Shown: piece after piece, positions 7,448 to 15,424 of the stretch
Numbering within the stretch: the stretch's first letter is position 1
Layout of the letters: each line of letters opens with the position of its first letter
NCBI GenBank assembly: GCA_041946865.1
Contig: JBHGBF010000033.1
Location: 1 to 31,352 of the forward strand
Direction of reading: 5' to 3'
DNA: 31,352 nt
DNA from: RPQK01 sp041946865
GTDB lineage: Bacteria > Acidobacteriota > UBA6911 > RPQK01
The notes under the pieces: generated by a model
What the model was told of the DNA's origin: nothing
The model's database searches: none
Seen by the model: only the letters and a program-made list of their open reading frames with translations
Made by a program: the position numbers and the translations under genes

Positions 7448-8611
7448 ATGATACAAACCAGATCGCTCGTCCGGTTCGTCATCGTGATGGGCTTCATTCT
7501 TGTTCTTCTGATCTCCCAGGTGCCGTTGATCCGCTCGGATTTCGCCAGCTTCTTTGCGGCTGCCACGATCCTCAGAAGCGAACCGAGTCGGCTTTACGAC
7601 CAGGATTTGCAGTACGAAGTCCAGGGCAGACTTGGCAAATCGGGTTACCTCCCCTTTGCTTATCCTCCTCTGGCTGCCCTCGTTTTTGTCCCGTTCTCGC
7701 TTCTGGGCTTTGAGCCGGCCTATCTTGCCTGGCTCGTCGCCAGCGCCATGCTTCTCCTGCTCAGCCTGCACGTCATGGTACGAGGCTTCCGCTTGTCTTC
7801 CTCGCAGGCGGATGCGCTTCTCCTTTTCACGCTGCTGTTTTTTCCGGTTTATGCAGCTCTGGTTCAGGGCCAGCTCAGCCTGGTTATCCTCCTGCTTTTC
7901 ACCCTTTTCCTGACCGAGGAACGAAGTCCGCGGGCGGGCCTGTGGGCCGGCTTGGTGCTGATCAAGCCGCAGCTCGCCCCTGTCCCTTTTCTGGTGCTGC
8001 TTCTCAGCAGAAACTGGAGGGGGGTGGCGGTGGGCCTGGCAGCCGGTTCGATCCAGCTATTGATGTCCTTCGCGCTTGTCGGCCTTTCCGGCTTCCGCGG
8101 CCTGCCGGCCGTTTTAAGCGAGATGGCGAACAACGAGGAGGTGCTTGCCTGGTTGCCCCGCATGCATAACCTCCGTCAGATTTCCTGGTTCCTCGGCGCC
8201 CAAGAGGCGGGATACTTCGTTCTCGCCCTCCTCACGGCGGTGGTTCTTTCAGGCGCCTGGGCCCGGTACGGCCGTTCGAAATGGACGATTCTGATGGCAG
8301 TCCTCGCCGCCTGTCTCGTCTCTCCGCATCTTTTCTTGCACGACCTGACGCTGGCGCTGCCGGCGGGGGCAATCTGGATAAGCACGCGGCACCAGGAACT
8401 GGGGTATGCGTGGCAGATCATCTGGGCGGCAGGCGCTCTGGTGACTCTCCTGGCTCTTTACGAGTATCCGATTGTGAGCAGCCTGATGCTGGCCGGTTTC
8501 GGTGTTACGGCACTGAAATCCGTGACGACCGGATCGTCACGCCCTTCAGTTCAACGCCCCGGGACGCAGAGTATGGACCTGACCGAGGTCCCTCCTGCGG
8601 CTCGCTCATGA
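7448..8611 (+). CDS. Polytopic GT-C glycosyltransferase, GT87/DUF2029 family
   Basis: This 387-residue membrane protein has about ten hydrophobic segments. An acidic residue follows the first helix (SDFASFF, Asp31), as expected for the catalytic first external loop of GT-C enzymes. The family features follow: a YDQ segment, then FAYPPLAALVFVPFSLL, a GQLSLVILLL segment and KPQLAPVPFLVLLL. GT87 members such as PimE use polyprenyl-phosphate sugars to add a mannose or related sugar on the outer face of the membrane. The chosen ATG has a purine-rich run (GGGGGGAAG) 7 bases upstream; the open frame extends 15 codons further 5'. Its stop overlaps the next start (ATGA). The acceptor is unknown. Confidence 0.75.
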   Translation: MIQTRSLVRFVIVMGFILVLLISQVPLIRSDFASFFAAATILRSEPSRLYDQDLQYEVQGRLGKSGYLPFAYPPLAALVFVPFSLLGFEPAYLAWLVASAMLLLLSLHVMVRGFRLSSSQADALLLFTLLFFPVYAALVQGQLSLVILLLFTLFLTEERSPRAGLWAGLVLIKPQLAPVPFLVLLLSRNWRGVAVGLAAGSIQLLMSFALVGLSGFRGLPAVLSEMANNEEVLAWLPRMHNLRQISWFLGAQEAGYFVLALLTAVVLSGAWARYGRSKWTILMAVLAACLVSPHLFLHDLTLALPAGAIWISTRHQELGYAWQIIWAAGALVTLLALYEYPIVSSLMLAGFGVTALKSVTTGSSRPSVQRPGTQSMDLTEVPPAARS

Positions 8612-10104
8612 CAAAGACGCACATGAGAATTCAGATCGAGCATCTCTGGCGAGCGGTTCCCTTCCTGCTGGTCATCTGGATCAGCTCGCTTGCCCCTCTT
8701 CCCGCCCTCGACTTCTGGTGGCATCTTAAGGCGGGCGAGATCATCTGGACGACGGGTTCCATACCTGCGACCGACATTTTTTCCTACACCGCCGCCGGGA
8801 AAACCTATCTGCTTCAGAACTGGCTTGGAGAGGTTATTCTGTACCTGATCTATCGGTCGGGCGGCCCCGCTCTGGTCATATTCTTCAATACCCTGCTGCT
8901 GGTCGGAACCTTGCTCCCCGTCTACCTTCTCTGCCTGCGCCACGCGGACACGCTCCGGGCGGGGATCCTCGCCGCGTGTCTCGCAGCGGTCCCGCTGGCC
9001 TGCCAGGGAAATATCAGGCCTCAGGTCTTTTCATTTCTGCTGTTTGCCTGGTTCTACTTCGTTCTGAGCGAATTTCGAGATCGCAATCGGAATCTCCTGT
9101 GGCTTTTGCCCGTGCTGATGGCCTTCTGGGTGAACCTTCACGGGGCCTTTATTCTGGGCATCGTCCTGGTCGTCCTTTACTTAGGGCTGGACCTCGCTGC
9201 TCCTCTCTTCGAGAAAGGACCGCGTCTGGCCGGGAGACAGCGTGTCACGCTCCTGCTGGCGCTTGTGCTGACAACAACCGCGACGCTCGTGAATCCTCAG
9301 GTCACGCATATCTACACCTATGTCGCAGATGTGGCGAGCGACCCGGTGTCTCGCCGTTACGTGGTCGAATGGCGTCCTCCGCAAGTTGACAATCTCGGGG
9401 ATGTTCTCCGGTTCTTCGGGCCTTTCTTGTTGGGAATATTCATACTGATCCGTGCGAAAACCCGGCCGGATCTGCGGGACACTGGGCTTTTCCTGGCGTT
9501 GGCGCTGTTTGCCTTGACCTCGAGGCGCAATGCCGCATGGTTTGCGCTGGTAGCCGCCCCGATAGTGGCCTCGCATTTTCGAATCGGTTTGCCGTTTCGG
9601 CTGGGCGAGCTACAAACCCGCAGGGCGCAGGGTTTCAATCTCGTGCTGGCGGGTCTTCTAATGGTCCTCACTGTTCTTGGTTTGCCTTGGTTTCACCGGG
9701 GGACGGGCCAAGATCGCGACTTATCCCTCCTGGAAGCGGGGCTCCCGGTGCGGGCCGCCGATTTCATCCTGAGCCGGGGAATCAAGGGCCGTATCTTCCA
9801 CCCGCAGCGTTATGGTGACTACTTGATTTGGAGACTTCATCCCGTGAACGGGACTTTTCTTGACGGTCGCGTTCACTTGTTTTCCATGGAAGTCGCCGAG
9901 GACTACTTTGCAATCCTGCAAGGGAATCCCGGCTGGGAAGACATTGCGGCCCGGTACAGCATTCGATACCTGCTTCTTGATCGGAATGAGCCGGACGAAA
10001 AGAAGCTCCTTAAAGCTCTGACCGGCAACCGGCGGTGGCAGAAGCTATATGAAGATAAGAAGTCTGTCCTTTTCGGGCAGCTGGGCCCGCCAGCTTCTTC
10101 TTAG
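8608..10104 (+). CDS. Polytopic membrane protein, WWHL-motif type (paralogue 1), GT-C-like
   Basis: This 498-residue protein has about ten membrane helices. A conserved first-loop motif DFWWHLKAGE (Asp35) is followed by G-S-I-P-A-T-D-I-F-S-Y-T. The C-terminal soluble region of about 120 residues carries RGIKGRIFHPQRYGDYLIWRL and DGRVHLFS. The layout (acidic first external loop, many helices, C-terminal soluble domain) resembles GT-C glycosyltransferases, but no named family was recognised. It is clearly similar to the protein at 11167-12666 in motif order. The start overlaps the GT87-type stop by 4 nt, so the two are coupled. A membrane sugar- or lipid-related role is inference from architecture and neighbours. 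Confidence 0.7.
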   Translation: MTKTHMRIQIEHLWRAVPFLLVIWISSLAPLPALDFWWHLKAGEIIWTTGSIPATDIFSYTAAGKTYLLQNWLGEVILYLIYRSGGPALVIFFNTLLLVGTLLPVYLLCLRHADTLRAGILAACLAAVPLACQGNIRPQVFSFLLFAWFYFVLSEFRDRNRNLLWLLPVLMAFWVNLHGAFILGIVLVVLYLGLDLAAPLFEKGPRLAGRQRVTLLLALVLTTTATLVNPQVTHIYTYVADVASDPVSRRYVVEWRPPQVDNLGDVLRFFGPFLLGIFILIRAKTRPDLRDTGLFLALALFALTSRRNAAWFALVAAPIVASHFRIGLPFRLGELQTRRAQGFNLVLAGLLMVLTVLGLPWFHRGTGQDRDLSLLEAGLPVRAADFILSRGIKGRIFHPQRYGDYLIWRLHPVNGTFLDGRVHLFSMEVAEDYFAILQGNPGWEDIAARYSIRYLLLDRNEPDEKKLLKALTGNRRWQKLYEDKKSVLFGQLGPPASS

Positions 10105-10161
10105 CCAGGTGAGCAGGTTGAGGCCTGAGCGTTAAAAAAGGATGGAAGATTGCCTCCGGAA

Positions 10162-10265
10162 CCGTTTGTGGTTCCGCTTTCAGGCGGGCTTTTCCGAACG
10201 GTATGCGACGCTTGAACCAGCCGGGCTGTTCGGAAGACCCGCCTGAAGGCGGAACTACGAACGGA
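10162..10265. repeat. Long imperfect hairpin repeat (PPSGG-type, MITE/REP-like)
   Basis: Arms of about 37 bases (10162-10199 and 10228-10264) are inverted copies of each other with three or four substitutions and one indel. Core words are TTCAGGCGGG and CCCGCCTGAA, closed by CCGAAC/GTTCGG. The 28-base loop spans 10200-10227. No transposase gene or clear target duplication is seen. Sequences whose translation reads VVPPSGG recur widely in GC-rich environmental bacteria, to my knowledge, and this looks like one copy of such a family. Confidence 0.75.
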
Positions 10266-10384
10266 TGGTGGAACATCGCTCGTGCGAGGGCTTATTTCCA
10301 CACCCTCGCCGCGTGCGCGGTTCTGTAAGGCGACTCCAGGCCCAGAATTTGTGAAGCTTGAGCCGCCCGATAAAGCTTTGATAT

Positions 10385-10393
10385 TGGTATAAC
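10385..10393 (+). promoter_or_regulatory. Extended -10 promoter element upstream of the response regulator
   Basis: TGGTATAAC is a TGn-extended -10 (5/6 to TATAAT) without a good -35. It lies 47 bp before the ATG. Inverted hexamers CGCCCG (10364-10369) and CGGGCG (10403-10408) flank it and could be a binding site or hairpin. Confidence 0.35.
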
Positions 10394-10440
10394 AACATCC
10401 ACCGGGCGAGTGCGGACGATACTGGGGCGAAGAAAGCAAC

Positions 10441-11124
10441 ATGCACCGAATACTGATCATTGAGGACGAGCCGGATTTGCGCAAGGGACTCGAGGTGAAC
10501 CTGTCCAGGGAAGGATTCAAGGTCTTCCAGGCCAATAACGGTGAAACGGGCATCAGCCTGGCCATCAAGCATAATCCCGACCTGATCCTCCTTGACGTGA
10601 TGATGCCGGGAATGAACGGTATCGACGTCTGCCGGGAGATTAGGCGAAAGGGATTAGAGACACCGATCATCATGCTCACCGCCCGCTCCGACGAGATTGA
10701 CCGAGTCGTCGGCCTCGAGGTGGGCGCCGACGACTACGTGACAAAACCTTTCAGCGTCCGGGAACTGGTAGCGAGGATAAGAGCCAGGCTGCGTCGTGTG
10801 GTCAAAGCCGACGAGGACGGGCTCTTACGCTACGCCTTCGGAAATGTCGAGCTCGATTTTGAGAAGCTCCAGGCCCGGCGGGCGGGGGAGCCGATCGACT
10901 TGACGCCGCGCGAATTCGACATTCTGCGCCTCTTGATTCAGTGCCGCGGCGAGGTCGTCACCCGGGACCGGCTTCTGGATGAGGTCTGGGGCTTCGAGAG
11001 CTTTCCAACGACGCGCACCGTCGACAACTTCATCATGAAACTCCGCAAGAAACTCGAGGATAATCCGACCGATCCCAAGCACATCCTGTCCATCTACGGA
11101 GAGGGCTACAAGTTCGTCGACTGA
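10441..11124 (+). CDS. OmpR/PhoB-family response regulator
   Basis: This 227-residue regulator has an N-terminal receiver domain with the acidic pocket IEDE, phospho-acceptor Asp52 (LLDVMMPGMNG), Thr80 and Lys102 (TKPF). A C-terminal winged-helix DNA-binding domain carries LTPREFDILRLL, TRDRLLDEVWG and the recognition-helix region TTRTVDNFIMKLRKKLEDNP, ending in IYGEGYKFVD. All receiver residues needed for phosphorylation are present. No kinase gene is adjacent; it sits between two similar WWHL membrane proteins. The only histidine kinase in the window lies 16.5 kb away on the minus strand, so partnership is possible but unproven. Confidence 0.95.
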   Translation: MHRILIIEDEPDLRKGLEVNLSREGFKVFQANNGETGISLAIKHNPDLILLDVMMPGMNGIDVCREIRRKGLETPIIMLTARSDEIDRVVGLEVGADDYVTKPFSVRELVARIRARLRRVVKADEDGLLRYAFGNVELDFEKLQARRAGEPIDLTPREFDILRLLIQCRGEVVTRDRLLDEVWGFESFPTTRTVDNFIMKLRKKLEDNPTDPKHILSIYGEGYKFVD

Positions 11125-11166
11125 CGGCGGGGCGAAGAGAGGGATGAAGGATGAAGGTTGAACGGC

Positions 11167-12666
11167 ATGAATCAAGTCGCAACGCTGCTAAGCCCCAGCA
11201 AGTTCCGAAAGCTTGAACCGGTGATACGCCGGCTTCTGATTCTCGCCATCCTCTTTGGCCAGATCGCCTATCACTTCAGCTGGACGAACGTTCAGCTGGA
11301 TCCCGATATCTGGTGGCATCTTTCGACAGGACGCTGGATCGCCCAGCATGGAACCGTTCCTTCCACTGACCCTTTCTCGGAATACGGCCAAAGCCGCCCC
11401 TGGGTCGCTTACACCTGGCTCTTTGATCTCGTCGTCTTCGAAGCGCACCGTCTCCAGGGGGCGATTGGGATTGAATACGTCAAGGCGGCGCTGGGGATGA
11501 TCTTCGCGTTAGCCCTGTATTTCCTCTGCCAGAGACTTGCTGGATCTTTCGGCCTGGGCGTGATACTGACGATCCTGGCTCTGGTCTCGACCCTTCCCCT
11601 GGCGACCCCTCGTCCCTGGTTGTTCACGATGGTGTTTTTCGGGCTGGCGCTCCTGCTGTTGACGCGGCTGCGCAATGACGGCCGGAAGGCGGCCATCTGG
11701 GCGCTGCCGTTGCTGTTTGCCCTGTGGGCCAATCTGCATGTGCAGTTTATCTACGGACTGATTCTGGTAGGCCTTTTCCTGATGGAGGCAATTCAGAACC
11801 GATTCATGCGCTCGGCGGAACGATTTACCGGCAACTGGCGGGACGCTAAACTCTACGCCGGGATTCTTGCCGCCTGCGCGGCTGCCGCCTGCCTGAATCC
11901 TTACGGTGCACGGCTTTACAGCACGGTCTGGGACTACGCCCATCAGGCGGACATCTACTTGCTCATCCAGGAGCTTTCTCCGCCCAACTTCCGCTCCCCG
12001 ACTCACTGGCTTTTCATGGGCTTGACGCTGGGCGGGTTCTTGGTGCTGGGAAGAAGGAAGGCGACTTCGGCGTTACCTTACCTGTTGCTGGTCTTTGGTC
12101 TCTGCTCGGCTTTGCGGATGCAGAGGGACGCCTGGCTGGCGGCGATAGCCGGAGCAGCGGTTCTGGCCGGATGGCCTTCAGGCAGACAAAACGATGGTGG
12201 GGAACCGGACCCCGAGTGGACGCCGCGCTTTCCAGTCGTTCTGGCGGTTGCGGTGGCCGGCCTGATCGTCATACTGGGCCTTGCGCGGACCAGCGGCGCC
12301 GACCTGGAAAGAGAAATACCACAGCATTTTCCGGCCGGGGCGGTGCGCCACATTTCCTCGCGCGGGCTGCCCGGTCCTTTGTACAACGATTTCGGCTGGG
12401 GCGGGTACCTGACCTGGGCCTTGCCGAACCTCCCTGTCAGCATGGACGGCCGGACGAACGTTCATCGGCCTGAGCGAATTCTGAGGAGCTACCTGACGTG
12501 GGGCGGACAAAGGATCTGGGCAGAAGACCCCGACCTGCAGAAGGCGCGACTGGTCCTGGCGCCTCGGAACCAGGCCTTGACAACAATTTTGCGCCAGGAC
12601 GACAGATTTCATCTGGATTACGAAGACGACCTTGCGGTGGTCCTTGTGCGAAAACCGAACCGTTGA
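11167..12666 (+). CDS. Polytopic membrane protein, WWHL-motif type (paralogue 2), GT-C-like
   Basis: This 499-residue protein has about ten membrane helices and the same signature as the gene at 8608: D-P-D-I-WWHL-S-T-G near residues 45-55, then G-T-V-P-S-T-D-P-F-S. The C-terminal soluble part has RGLPGPLYNDFGWGGYLTWAL and MDGRTNVH, matching the paralogue's GDYLIWRL and LDGRVH. The ATG at 11167 has GAAGG 9 bases upstream within a short GGATGAA tandem; a TTG at 11158 is an alternative. It lies 42 bp after the response regulator. Function is unknown; a polyprenyl-linked sugar transfer role is suggested only by general architecture. Confidence 0.7.
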   Translation: MNQVATLLSPSKFRKLEPVIRRLLILAILFGQIAYHFSWTNVQLDPDIWWHLSTGRWIAQHGTVPSTDPFSEYGQSRPWVAYTWLFDLVVFEAHRLQGAIGIEYVKAALGMIFALALYFLCQRLAGSFGLGVILTILALVSTLPLATPRPWLFTMVFFGLALLLLTRLRNDGRKAAIWALPLLFALWANLHVQFIYGLILVGLFLMEAIQNRFMRSAERFTGNWRDAKLYAGILAACAAAACLNPYGARLYSTVWDYAHQADIYLLIQELSPPNFRSPTHWLFMGLTLGGFLVLGRRKATSALPYLLLVFGLCSALRMQRDAWLAAIAGAAVLAGWPSGRQNDGGEPDPEWTPRFPVVLAVAVAGLIVILGLARTSGADLEREIPQHFPAGAVRHISSRGLPGPLYNDFGWGGYLTWALPNLPVSMDGRTNVHRPERILRSYLTWGGQRIWAEDPDLQKARLVLAPRNQALTTILRQDDRFHLDYEDDLAVVLVRKPNR

Positions 12667-12687
12667 CAGAGAGCGGCTAACAAACCC

Positions 12688-14346
12688 GTGCTGCAAACGT
12701 GGATTGCTGAGGCGCCCGGCCTGATCGCAGGCTTCCTGATAGCCTGGATCCTGCTGCGGGGCCCGGCAGGGGATTTTGACCGGTTCCTGGGCCGCGTGCG
12801 AACGTGGGCGGAGCGGCCTGTTCTTGTCTGCCTGTTCGCCGTAGTGTTTCCGATTGGCCTGCGCCTGGCGTTCCTGCCGTGGTCTCCGGCGCCGCATCCG
12901 ATCGTCCATGACGAGTTTTCACACCTTCTGCTGGCGGATACGCTCGCCCACGGCCGGCTTGCCAATCCGTCACACCCCTTCTGGGAGCACTTCGAGACGA
13001 TCTACGTCCTGCAACAGCCGACCTACAGCTCGATCTATCCGCTCGGCCAGGGCGCGATGCTCGCCGCCGGCGAAATTGTGTTCGGTCATCCTTGGGCTGG
13101 AGTGTTACTGGGAATCACGGCCTTTAACCTCGCGTTTTTCTGGATGATGCGTGCTTTGCTTCCCGCGACCTGGTCAGCGCTCGGCTGCCTGGTGGCAATG
13201 TTGCAGTTCGAAATCTTTGGATACTGGATCAACAGCTATTGGGGCGGGGCGCTGGCGGCAGCCGCCGGAAGCCTCTTTTTCGGCGCCGTGGTGCGGTTTC
13301 TTCCATCCCCCCGTTACCGGTGGGGGCTGCTCGCAGGAGTGGGCGTCGTGGGGATGTGGCATACGCGTCCGTTCGAAACCATCTGGCTGACAGCCGGGGT
13401 CCTGGGCCTGATCCTCTGGCGGTTCCGAAGGGCAGGGTTCCGTCGCCTGGCGACTGACCTCTCGGCGTTTTTTATCCCTGTTGCCCTCTGCCTCGCTTTT
13501 GCCCTGTTCCTCACGGGCTACCATAACTATCGCGTCACGGGACACGCGCTGACTCTGCCCTACCAGTTGTCGCAGAAGCAGTACGGAGTCCCGATGGGGC
13601 TGATTTGGGAAAAGGAGGGGCCGGCGCCGAAGTTCCGGTATCGAAATATCGAGGATTGCTACCGTTGGCAAAAGGAACAGGCCGAGCAGGCCAGAAATCC
13701 CGGCAAGTTCTGGCTGGAATACAGACTCCGGCTTGGGCTCCTCTGGCTGGTGTACGTCTCCCCATCTCTTACGATTCCCTTTGCGGTTGCGTTCATTGGC
13801 AGACCGCCGGTCAGTCTGCCGATGGGCGGATTCCTCACCCTGGCACTGCTGGGCAGTGCGCTCTACCCGTTCCTTTTCCCTCATTACCTGGCGGGCTATG
13901 CCTGTCTGACCGTGATCTTCCTGGTTTCCGGCCTGCGAACACTATGGAGCGCTGGAGGTCGAGCCAGGCGCGCCCTGGCGCTCGGCTCCGTTCTGACCCT
14001 GGCCATCACCGCAGTAGCGGAGCTGTCCTTCTGGTTTCGGCCGGGCGCGGAGACGCGCCGGCCACACGACACCCCTTGGACTGTAGCGGAACAGCTGCGA
14101 AGCACGCCGGGGAAGCACCTGATCTTCGTCCGCTACTCATCCCGACACGACTTCACTTTCGAATGGGTCTACAACGAGGCGGATATCGACCAGGCGCGCG
14201 TCGTCTGGGCCAGGGAGATCAGCCCGGAAAAGGATCGGGCTTTCCTGGAATATTTCAGGGACCGGCGAGTCTGGGTGCTGGAACCTGACACGAAACCGCT
14301 CGTACTGCGTCCGTACCACGGTTCGCCAACCAGCCCCAAGTCGTGA
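12688..14346 (+). CDS. Polytopic membrane protein of the HDEFS/LLLADT type, GT-C-like
   Basis: This 552-residue protein has about ten membrane helices. Its first external loop carries HDEFSHLLLADTLAHGRL (His74, Asp75, Glu76), then NPSHPFWEHFE and QQPTYSSIYPLGQG, followed by INSYWGGALAAA. The C-terminal part contains FVRYSSRHDFTFEWVYNEADID and RRVWVLEPD. I recognise this pattern from uncharacterised membrane proteins common in Acidobacteriota. The acidic first loop again resembles GT-C enzymes (PMT/ArnT-like). The start is GTG at 12688, 21 bp after the previous stop, suggesting co-transcription with paralogue 2. The biochemical role is not known. Confidence 0.75.
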   Translation: MLQTWIAEAPGLIAGFLIAWILLRGPAGDFDRFLGRVRTWAERPVLVCLFAVVFPIGLRLAFLPWSPAPHPIVHDEFSHLLLADTLAHGRLANPSHPFWEHFETIYVLQQPTYSSIYPLGQGAMLAAGEIVFGHPWAGVLLGITAFNLAFFWMMRALLPATWSALGCLVAMLQFEIFGYWINSYWGGALAAAAGSLFFGAVVRFLPSPRYRWGLLAGVGVVGMWHTRPFETIWLTAGVLGLILWRFRRAGFRRLATDLSAFFIPVALCLAFALFLTGYHNYRVTGHALTLPYQLSQKQYGVPMGLIWEKEGPAPKFRYRNIEDCYRWQKEQAEQARNPGKFWLEYRLRLGLLWLVYVSPSLTIPFAVAFIGRPPVSLPMGGFLTLALLGSALYPFLFPHYLAGYACLTVIFLVSGLRTLWSAGGRARRALALGSVLTLAITAVAELSFWFRPGAETRRPHDTPWTVAEQLRSTPGKHLIFVRYSSRHDFTFEWVYNEADIDQARVVWAREISPEKDRAFLEYFRDRRVWVLEPDTKPLVLRPYHGSPTSPKS

Positions 14347-14389
14347 TCCGGAGCCGGCAACAAGGTCGGCGGCGCACGCATCCGTGGTG

Positions 14390-15424
14390 CTACACCCCTG
14401 AGGCGAAATCGATGATGGGCAGCGGCTGTCTCAGGTACTGAAAGGCGTCGGTCAAGGCAAAATCCCGATGGACGGCTGCAATTGGCTCGCCCAGCTGAGT
14501 AATCCGGCTTTCGTTGATCGTCCCGCCATGCTCAAGCATCCTGTAAAGGTAGCTCAGATGCCCCGGCTGGATGCCCATGATCCTCGCGGCGGTCGCATCT
14601 ACGGCGGGAAGCCTGTTTCCCAGGACGATGACACCGGCTTTAACGCGCTCGCCATAGATAGGCCCATCCCCTTCCATGGCCTCGATGCCGTCAATGATAG
14701 CGAAGGCGGGCTTGACCGCCAGGTTCACGTCCACGATGCACTCTTCGATACCTCGCCAGTGGAGCAGATTCTTGGGCCAGCCATACCTGGCTCCCGGCAG
14801 GACGCCAAAAAGGTTCTTCATGGAAAGAGTGGCGCCCACCAAATGATGCGTCTTCATTTTGGGCAAGGAAACGACGATGTCGGAATCCAGGACGGCGCGG
14901 GGAAGCCAGAGACGGCCCAGGCGCGAAAGGTTCGGCCCGAGCTGAATGGGGTACATGGGTTCAAGATTCAGGTCGATAAATCGGGCCCTGACAGCTTGCA
15001 AGGCGCGGTCCAACCCTGACTCTTCCAGCAGCAATTCGGTGTCACGACGATGCCCCGGACCCTCAGCCACGATCACTTCGCGAGCATCCAGATGGCGAAA
15101 GGCCTCGACCGCACTGGCGACCAGGCTGGGATGCGTATTGACAACTCGGTCGGAGTGGTATTCGACCAGATTGGCTTTCAAGACCACACGGCGACCGCGC
15201 ACGGATTGGCAGAACTCAGGGTAGAGCCGGAGCCCGTCTGTGAGCACGTTGACGAGATTCTGATCGTAGCAGTCGGCGCGGATGATGGTGACGGCAGCTT
15301 CCGGTTGGCGCCAGCGGCGGACCACGTGAGAACCGACGACACCGAGGGCTGATCCTCCGGCCAGTGCCAGGCCGATGCCCAGCACATCACGCCTCGAAAA
15401 CCGCCGTTTAAAGCTTGAACGCAT
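14390..15424 (-). CDS. Tat-exported DUF362-domain protein
   Basis: This 344-residue protein starts with a twin-arginine signal (SRRDVLG, Arg11-Arg12) followed by a hydrophobic stretch to about residue 30. It should therefore be exported folded or anchored outside the cytoplasmic membrane. The body matches DUF362: VVLKANLVEYHSDRVVNTHP, VIVAEGPGHRRDTELLLEESGL, VVSLPKMKTHHLVGATLSMKNLFG and a conserved IIDGIEAMEGDGPIYG region. No ferredoxin-type CxxCxxC cluster is present, unlike some DUF362 proteins. It overlaps the 3' end of the upstream terpenoid-cyclase-fold gene by 17 nt, implying coupled expression. The activity of the family is not established. Confidence 0.85.
   Translation of the reverse strand: MRSSFKRRFSRRDVLGIGLALAGGSALGVVGSHVVRRWRQPEAAVTIIRADCYDQNLVNVLTDGLRLYPEFCQSVRGRRVVLKANLVEYHSDRVVNTHPSLVASAVEAFRHLDAREVIVAEGPGHRRDTELLLEESGLDRALQAVRARFIDLNLEPMYPIQLGPNLSRLGRLWLPRAVLDSDIVVSLPKMKTHHLVGATLSMKNLFGVLPGARYGWPKNLLHWRGIEECIVDVNLAVKPAFAIIDGIEAMEGDGPIYGERVKAGVIVLGNRLPAVDATAARIMGIQPGHLSYLYRMLEHGGTINESRITQLGEPIAAVHRDFALTDAFQYLRQPLPIIDFASGV

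Larger units (their letters stand above)
10105..10440. other. 336-bp gap holding a long hairpin repeat and a possible regulator promoter
   Basis: No gene is seen here. The stretch contains the PPSGG-type hairpin (10162-10265), then about 120 bp without recognised structure, and an extended -10 element ahead of the response regulator. The open frames on the minus strand through the hairpin read VVPPSGG-like peptides, which is an effect of the repeat rather than evidence of a gene. Confidence 0.6.

Noticed and set aside
10010..10276. Minus-strand frame reading VVPPSGG
   Set aside because: It is produced by the hairpin repeat and has no ribosome-binding site or domain; treated as a repeat, not a gene.
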